A stretch of 64,000 bases of DNA from Glandiceps talaboti. Lineage: Eukaryota; Hemichordata; Enteropneusta; Spengelidae. Location: the NCBI RefSeq assembly GCF_964340395.1, contig NC_135563.1, positions 17,786,151 to 17,850,150 on the forward strand, read 5' to 3'. Each line of letters begins with the position of its first letter. The first letter of the stretch is position 1. The translations under genes and the position numbers were made by a program. This document shows positions 57,317 to 64,000 of the stretch, piece by piece. A model generated the notes under the pieces. It searched no databases. It worked only from the letters and a program-made list of their open reading frames with translations, and was not told the DNA's origin.

Positions 57317-58496
57317 ACGTACGTACGTACGTACGTACGTACGTATGTATGTATGTATGTATGTATGTATGTATGTATGTATGTATGTATGTATGTATGT
57401 ATGTATTTATGCATACATGTATTCCTGTATCAATGATACACAATCAAAAGATCATTGAAGCGTATACTAAACAAAGTTCTCCCACAGTTAGATTTTATCT
57501 TTATCCCCAAATGAATGATAACGGAAGCTGTCACGAGGATATGACATCTAGACAACCATCAATTACCGTTGTGTCAAATCTATTGACTTTTAAAGATATT
57601 TTACATTCATGACTTGAAAAGTACTTAATGAAACAATAAAAGTGATAAGTTTATGAGGTGCAATGGTTAATTATAAAAATCATGGCATACACCCATTTTT
57701 TTAAATCTGAAAAAAACGTAGTCTTAACAAATCGCTAAAATTAAAACAATTAAAATCACCCTAATACTTTGTTAACAATATTTCAATTACAATTTAGGCT
57801 AATTTCAGATTTTTACATAATTCATGTTACAGGGTCATATATTACGCACCCCCTCTCTGTACATATCATTAAGGGTGGGTGAGCGGTATTTTTAAAATTT
57901 GTATTCGTCTCTTTTTATTCAACTGTAAAACTTCAAAACTGTAACACCTTAATTTGGAGTCCGTCGTAATTTCTAATCGCCGATTCGAAATTATTTACGG
58001 AATTCGGTCACAATTACCCCATTTTCTAAATACACGTAACTGAAATTTGAATTATCGGTCGACGTGTAAGCGACCATGAGTATTTCATTAAAAATATTGA
58101 TGAAGTATTTTGTCCGTAAATTCTAAATTCAAATTTTAGACGTAAATTTTTTTAATGCATTACTATTCATGTTCTTCGTAATTTATGATTTGTTGCCTTC
58201 GAAAACTGTATCTCATAATCCCTTCTTCATCTCCGTCATTGAAATATTTAAAATATCTCTTTTGAATGATTGAAGCCGGTAAAGTAATACCTCATAGACA
58301 TTGAAAGAAGAAAAAAACGACATGCTAATCGTCAACTGGCGGTTTGTTCCTACAGGTGGTTACTGTAACGTTGACACTCCTTAACAGATGTCGCTCATTG
58401 TCTCATCAGTCTCAAACTCTAAGAAATGTTTTGGGATAACACAAACGATGAGTTGAAATGACTCTACTCACCTCTACTGAAGTAACAGCGATACAT
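50356..58496 (-). CDS. secreted long-chain four-helix cytokine-like protein 'cytokine B', about 198 aa
   Basis: Five exons (58472-58496, 54730-54923, 53572-53640, 52945-53103, 50356-50505; 597 nt), intron phases 1-0-0-0 as in cytokine A. The hydrophobic signal segment LVTCSILTLALVSNVM (about 10-25) is followed by helix A (47-62, LEKKLDQLARV). Next come an AB-loop exon, helix B with ISIFGAFFEQFLEAF, helix C (126-148) and helix D (156-195). Matched to cytokine A by eye, L-[EK]-K-K-[LI]-x-x-x-A-[RK]-V in helix A and IF-x-x-FF-x-x-F in helix B coincide, which argues for paralogy. The helix D exon starts a short KKL-x-x-L stretch, reminiscent of CNTF/LIF helix D but too short to prove anything. 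One sequon is at N182 (NNS). It lacks the basic tail of A. The gene lies tail to tail with A, about 1.5 kb between stop codons. The weakest parts are exon 5 and the tiny exon 1. Confidence 0.72.
50479..50522. repeat. perfect 19-bp hairpin over the exon 5 acceptor
   Basis: gctgttgcgatcatcagac at 50479-50497 and its exact reverse complement at 50504-50522, with loop gatact. The minus-strand acceptor AG of exon 5 (50506-50507) is in one arm, and the other arm encodes the first residues of the exon. Confidence 0.95.
50646..50675. repeat. (TA)n microsatellite
   Basis: Short TA run in cytokine B intron 4. Confidence 0.95.
51595..51635. repeat. second perfect 19-bp hairpin
   Basis: gctcgaaatgtctatctgt at 51595-51613, loop tag, and the exact reverse complement at 51617-51635. 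It lies in cytokine B intron 4 and differs in sequence from the 50479 hairpin. Confidence 0.95.
52096..52293. repeat. (GAT)n and (GAG)n trinucleotide array
   Basis: Mostly GAT, with GGT islands, ending in GAG units. It generates the poly-Asp/Glu ORF from 52066, which is not a gene. Confidence 0.98.
52945..53103 (-). CDS. cytokine B exon 4 (helices B and C)
   Basis: 159 nt, phase 0 at both ends, encoding KFLYRVKEDISIFGAFFEQF, LEAFQSSMQFDMEIQMLNLL and RKTNIVLKEISYL. The acceptor cctacag is at 53104-53105 and the donor gtaaga at 52939-52944. Strongly amphipathic. Confidence 0.88.
53572..53640 (-). CDS. cytokine B exon 3 (AB loop)
   Basis: 69 nt, phase 0 at both ends, encoding SEDIPKEISHLDPIVTILAD and TPE. 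The donor is gtaagg. An upstream in-frame acceptor (ag at 53653-53654) would add four residues, VCAQ, including a cysteine. Confidence 0.78.
54730..54923 (-). CDS. cytokine B exon 2 (signal peptide and helix A)
   Basis: 194 nt encoding LVTCSILTLALVSNVMTFPL, SLGYLEKKLDQLARVKVDV and NTYIDNK. The acceptor follows 'ttgctcctatttccag' and the donor is gtaaag. Enters with two bases of a split Gly codon. Confidence 0.85.
55020..55116. repeat. (ACGT)n/(ACGC)n/(ACAT)n tetranucleotide array
   Basis: Short in-register blocks ACGT, ACGC and ACAT preceded by a C run. In cytokine B intron 1. Confidence 0.95.
55870..55935 (-). repeat. 'cgaaacgtcgg' element fragment
   Basis: On the minus strand: 'ttgataaagaatttttattc' followed by 'gaaacgtcgga'. 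Same motif type as the insertion at 32113-32212. Confidence 0.4.
57178..57405. repeat. (GTAT)n-(GTCT)n-(GTAC)n-(GTAT)n array
   Basis: In-register blocks related by single-base steps, in cytokine B intron 1. All ORFs at 56995-57612 are dominated by it. Confidence 0.97.
58472..58496 (-). CDS. cytokine B exon 1
   Basis: 25 nt encoding MYRCYFSR plus one base, donor gtgagt. The phase-1 junction makes Gly and runs straight into the signal peptide. The context AGAGATGT is adequate. Confidence 0.65.
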
Positions 58497-58549
58497 CTCT
58501 ACTCTCTTCCTCTGTCCGCAGTACTAATGAAAAGTGTCCGCGCCTACCA

Positions 58550-58555
58550 ATTTAT
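58550..58555 (-). promoter_or_regulatory. TATA-like box of cytokine B
   Basis: ATAAAT on the minus strand, about 54 nt upstream of the ATG, would put the start near 58520. A CRE-like TGACG lies further upstream (about 58575-58580). Confidence 0.35.
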
Positions 58556-59102
58556 GTAGGTGTTGAAGTAGTTCGTCGTCACGTTACGTCGTCGTGTGGT
58601 CGATAGTAACGTCGCTTTAGAATAACACTTGAAGGCGTTTGCATTGGGAATACAACGGTTCGATTGGAAAACAGATAACCAGATGTCCCCCAGACCTCAC
58701 AGCACATTATCTGTGCATCAATCAATCAATCAATCAATTGAATACTGTTGATACCAAGCCATGAAATCAAACGACAGTGAACTTGAATAATTGAATAGTC
58801 GGCATAGGACGGCTTATTACTCCTAATTTCTGTTAAGTTATGAAAATGAGACCTTCTGCACCTCCAATGTATTATTAATTACAAATACACGTACATACTA
58901 TACATTAATGTCAACATGTCAATATCAGTGATTATATCAAATGATGACACGTGGTCTTTAATTACAATATGAATATAATTAGGATGTTCTCATATCCTTC
59001 ACATTTTGTAATTCTACCCAGGAACATTTGAAAGGCGGAGTTTTTGGCAAGTGGCTAATGATTGTCAAGTTATGAATATAGTCAATTTACGGGTAAGAGC
59101 TA

Positions 59103-59290
<188 letters not shown>

Positions 59291-60399
59291 GAGAGGGAAA
59301 CATAAAAAGGAGAGCAAAGGGATTACAAAAAGAAATTGGGGACACGGAGACACAAAAATATGTAACAGTACTGTAATGATGTAAAATTATGCCTTGAAGC
59401 ATTGGAGAAGACGATATCCCACGTAAGGAAATGAAAATCATAATCACCGTGACATTATCTATGGTTAATCTTCTTCACATGAATAATAGAGGTGTCATCT
59501 CCAATAATTGGAAAGTTAATTGCATTGATATATATAGTTTTAGGGAGCAATATTAGCTATTACGTCACTTACGTAATTATAGCTATATCGTCTGATGGAA
59601 GTATTCAAACTATCAATAACATGTAAGAACATCGGCATCATCAATAGACATGCATATAATAAACTATTTTTAGTTAATAAACCGTTGAACAGGAATGAAG
59701 GATTTAAAGAATGTATTGAAGTAACGAAGCATAAAATTTGGTTATACATGTACACTAGAAAGAATTCGAAACATGTCCCCTGGTGTGTATTGACTGGAAC
59801 TACCGTAGGTGTCCGTATATAACCACTATGAGGCAACATGTAATAACGCAAACTCTATGGGATAGATTTGAAATACAAGGGTTATTCTCAGTGTATTGCC
59901 GATGTCAACCACTCAGTTTATATGCTAACTTATTTTTCTTTTGAAGTGTTACTTTTACTGTAGGTATTATTGTAAAGAGTATTTGCGGTAGTGCTCGAAG
60001 GCAATACAGCCATGGAAAGATGAGGAAAATGTTTTGGAATTTATCACTAAGAAATGAGAGATGGATGTGTGTAATTAGTTTTAAGCAAAGGTGTCTTCTG
60101 CAAGAGTAGAAGTTACTACGAGTTTTACGGGTGCAAAATCCAGCATGGTTTCACTATGATTTAGCGCATCATAGATTTGTTGTCACTATATATTCGTAAA
60201 TAAATAATTGTGGTGATGTTTACATGCTTGTACCTTTTCTTATTCGGTAGCATTTGATGTTGATATTTAAGAACAGATAGCAAATACAAATGTAGTATAC
60301 TACATGCATGTTATTTCGGTCAAACAACATGACTAAGTTTTATAATTTAATAGTTAAAATTCATGCATACCCAGCTTGATATTTCAGTCACATGATGCA

Positions 60400-60508
<109 letters not shown>

Positions 60509-63027
60509 ACTCTCTCTCTCTTTTTTTCTCTCTCTTTCCGTCCCTGTCTGTCTATGTCTCCGTCTCCGTCTCTCTCTGTGTAAGTGTATGTGTCTGTCTC
60601 CCACTGTCTGTCTGTCTGTCTGTCTGTACATATCTCTCTCTCCTTCCCTCCCCTTGGTCTGTTTGTTTTGTTTTGTTTTCGTTTCTGTAATGTGATTTAC
60701 CAGTCATATCTTCTATTTTTTGTAGTGATTGATTAGGAGTTTTTGACTATCACATTGTGTATCTCGATAAGTGCTTGTGTACACAATGACACTTACTACA
60801 TGTATGACAAATTTATTTGATTCGTGAACAGGGAAGCTGTGAGAAAGTTGAAATACAGGAAACGCATGATTTTTGCTGGTATGGGGTAACACAATTCTCA
60901 AACGTAAAATACGTAAGCACAATCTCGATCTCAATCGTGTTCCATCCTTATTAATACTCAATACAAGGAGTCACACACCTCGGACAATATCCAATACATA
61001 AAGATATTGTACATATAACATATGGTTTCAACTTATCAACTTATAGGAGAATGAGCTGAAGCGAGTAATTACATACTTAGATAATGATCTCAATAATGAA
61101 GCTAAATATACACTTTCATGTATCACGTGAGTTGCATGTATTCATACACTTAATTGTACTATTTTTAAAAAACTTGCTTTGAAAACACAGCATATCAAGC
61201 AAATAACGCTGGCGTTGTGTCAAGGTTTGATCGTAGTATAAATATGCTTTATTGGGTATGGTTTTGGCAAACCGATAGGAGACACGACTCCTGATAATGT
61301 TGATACCGTTTGTAATTAGTACAGCTGAATCATAATAACAGACTCGTGATGACCACGTTACATGAAACTTAATACGTCCTTTGATAGATATATATAAATG
61401 AAGAAGCACTTGACCAGGAACTCATTTACTAAGTTGCTTTACATCCAGAGTCTATATTTGGTGGACCAAATGTGTTATTTTCGAAATCAAGGAAATCCGC
61501 TTAGATGAGAAACTATCCGGAAATTCAAGCCAGGTTTTGTTTTCAATTACCGCTGCAATTTTTTTTTTTACCAAGGAAATGATGTCTGAAATATGGCATT
61601 GTTACGCTAAAAATATACTAATGACTTTACTATATTTGCATAAATCATATTTATTCGACAAAATGTGAAAATGTGCGTCGAGTTTGAGCACTTTGTTGAT
61701 ACAAAAGTGTGTATGATTATTGATTTTCACTTTCTTTTGTAAAAATTTGAGTGTGCCTCAGTCGTGGCAGCTCTGAAAACAAGAGTTACATCCGGGTGAT
61801 TGTTTAAAGAATTGACGACACGCATTCTACTTTAGACAAGCAAGCTCATGTTCACACTTTACACAAATGATTGTATAATCTATTTATGATAATGAAGTGT
61901 TACAAATCGTGTAAACGGCAGATTAATAAAAATGTGTGAGGAGTCTGTTTTATCATACTGGTTCCATTCTTTCGTTTGTACTCTTTGCTTTATTGAGAGT
62001 TACGCTAGGCTCAGACTCGTGATGTCCAATATGAATGCTCTTGTGTTACATGTTTGTAATTGTCACTCGACATCTTCGTAATTTCGTCAAACTACAGAAA
62101 ATCCCGCCCTAAAATGAATTATTGTTAGTACAGTTTTTCACTTAAGTGTAAGATGAATGGGCAAACACCGGCTTAATTACAAATCGTGAATTTCTAAACG
62201 TTTCAAAATGCATGGATGAGTCATCGTGCCTAAGATCATGGCAATACTAGCATGAGTATAATTTTGCACTCTCTGGGAGTAACTTTCATTGCATTTGTCA
62301 GAATTTTAAAAATAAAAACATTCAAGAACTTTATCAAACTCACTGGCTTTTAGGTTTATTGTTGGTCAGTTAACTACTCATACTACCTTCAACAACAAAT
62401 ATGGTGTCGCTGTTCCTCTTGATACTATTGGGAGAGGTTGACATACAAGAAGAAATCTCTTATTTTCCTCAAACCACTGCAGAAATCCCATAAGCACCAA
62501 AATATATCGAAAATCAACGATATTTAGATGAATGCCATGAATATTTAGAAAGTCAACCCGTAATGCTAGTTAAACTCCGGGGTTGTCTCGGACAGTATAT
62601 AAAGTTTGCATCGTATACTAGCTAGCTATAGATTAGAATGTGCATGGATGGACTTCCTTTCATCGTGTTGATCGACACTACACCATCTTATATATATATC
62701 ATATAGTCGTACTCGTTTCGCAATTGAATGGCCAACCTTTCCTTCAAATGAAATTTAGAGTCACTGCACAAAACCAAACAAATAAAGATGTATTGAAAGT
62801 CACCTCTGTTTCTGATATGCTCTGTTCAATACACAAGCAGCAACATTGTCCAACGTTAAAGATAAAACTGACATAAACTTCAACTGCCGCTGAGGGCAGC
62901 ATTTACATTTCTGACTTGTACTATGATCAAATTGAATATTAATATTAATGCATGTTTAACAACACCTAATGAGCTCTTGCTTATCTTTGAGGTTTCATTT
63001 GTGTCGATTAACTTGTAGAGAGAACTA

Positions 63028-63141
63028 TGATACCGATAGACACACAGACACACAGACACCGACAGATAGACATACACACAGAGACACAGACAGACAGACA
63101 GACAGACAGGCAGACAGACTGACAGACAGACAAACAAACAG

Positions 63142-63171
<30 letters not shown>
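63028..63171. repeat. (GACA)n and (CA)n microsatellite
   Basis: GACA-rich units followed by a CA run. Confidence 0.95.
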
Positions 63172-63173
<2 letters not shown>

Positions 63174-63792
63174 ATCGTCATTTCAAAACTTTAGCAGACG
63201 GAAAGTAAAAATAGTTAATAATCCATGCGATAAAGTTAGATCTTGTTGGCTCAATACGGTCCTGCTAAATGACTAACTCCCTTGTAAGGGCGGTGGAATA
63301 AGAAATAAATGTATGGCGGTATGTTCGTACTTTGAATGAGTGACACAGGATGATTTCTTATATGTTTTTTCGAATTCATCAACTTATGCACGATTACGTA
63401 GAAATTTATTCATGAAAATTGTACTATTTTCATTAAGAGAAGAACTTGAAGTTGTGGTGCAACATCCGTGTAAGGGTAGGAAATTCTTATCGTTAACAAA
63501 CGCAGTTTTGCCCATTCGCCATTGATATATGTCATGTATGCCATTCTCACATCCCTCACCATCTGAAAACGCATTAGCCCATGGGGGGGGGGGCTATCAC
63601 GTAAAAAAACCAACATACGATTATCACATGTAGAATTTGGAATTGTCTCCCTGCAGCTTTTGTAAACAGGCAACTCCTGGTGCATTCAGAAATGTCATGT
63701 GTTACTATTAAAAATATAGCTGTATTTATGTATTTGTATTTATATTTTTCATTTAATCACGCACGTCACGCGAGGCATACATATATCTCCAG

Positions 63793-63843
63793 GGTCCGAG
63801 CCGTCATTTGTGGAGTTCATCCCTAACGGAAGAAGTGGATCTT
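63793..63843 (+). CDS. weak candidate 51-bp internal exon
   Basis: Acceptor tatctccag and donor gtaagc bound 51 nt that are open in two frames: GPSRHLWSSSLTEEVDL (phase 0) or SEPSFVEFIPNGRSGS (entered after two bases). The next exon would lie beyond the window and no upstream exon was identified. The second frame slightly resembles the start of PKA-inhibitor peptides, without the RRNA pseudosubstrate. Function unknown; it may be a chance pair of splice sites. Confidence 0.2.
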
Positions 63844-64000
63844 GTAAGCAAGCGTACCATAGGCCATAGGCTTAGCGATGGCTGTTGTGTTTACATTTGC
63901 AACAAATAAACACGGAGACGTTTATTGAAATTCTTTGGATCCTTGGTACAAATAGTGACGCTGTTAACAAGTTGCGCGCCCCCCCTCTCCAGTAAAGAAT

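Noticed and set aside
63340-63525. ORF DDFLYVF... resembling a helix B/C exon
   Set aside because: The acceptor has no pyrimidine tract and the possible donors give the wrong phase. A chance AT-rich ORF is more likely.

Overview
This is invertebrate animal genomic DNA, not prokaryotic: GT-AG introns of 0.1 to about 9.5 kb, AT-rich non-coding DNA, dense tetranucleotide microsatellites, two minisatellites and decayed interspersed elements. The gene families point to a marine invertebrate. If the two cytokine genes are what they appear to be, an invertebrate deuterostome (lancelet, hemichordate or echinoderm type) is favoured, but the sequence alone does not settle the taxon. Exons were predicted by eye from splice sites, reading-frame phase and family similarity. 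Nearly all long ORFs in the window are microsatellite artefacts.

Layout. (1) 1-21.0 kb, minus strand: the 5' end of a DOCK1/2/5-type Rac exchange factor gene, ten exons encoding about 291 N-terminal residues (SH3 domain onward). The rest of the gene lies beyond base 1. Bases 1-7754 are intron and hold 47-bp and 46-bp minisatellites. (2) 23.8-39.6 kb, minus strand: a complete cyclic nucleotide-gated (CNG) channel gene, ten coding exons and 774 aa. It has an atypical selectivity filter, a cyclic-nucleotide domain, a C-terminal coiled coil and a possible second C-terminus. Its 9.5-kb first coding intron holds a decayed LINE and a copy of part of the neighbouring cytokine gene. (3) 45.5-48.9 kb, plus strand: 'cytokine A', five exons, 209 aa, secreted and helical with a very basic tail. 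(4) 50.3-58.5 kb, minus strand: 'cytokine B', five exons, about 198 aa, secreted and helical, convergent (tail to tail) with cytokine A. (5) 58.6-64 kb: mostly intergenic, with microsatellites and one weak candidate exon near the end.

The exciting content is the cytokine pair. Each gene has five coding exons with intron phases 1-0-0-0: a tiny first exon, a signal peptide plus helix A exon, a short AB-loop exon, a helix B/C exon and a helix D exon. That is the layout of vertebrate long-chain class-I helical cytokine genes (IL-6, G-CSF, EPO). The two share helix A and helix B residue patterns, and a fragment of the A gene has been copied into the CNG intron. They look like a local family of invertebrate IL-6/CNTF-type ligands, which is an inference to be tested by structure prediction and transcript data.
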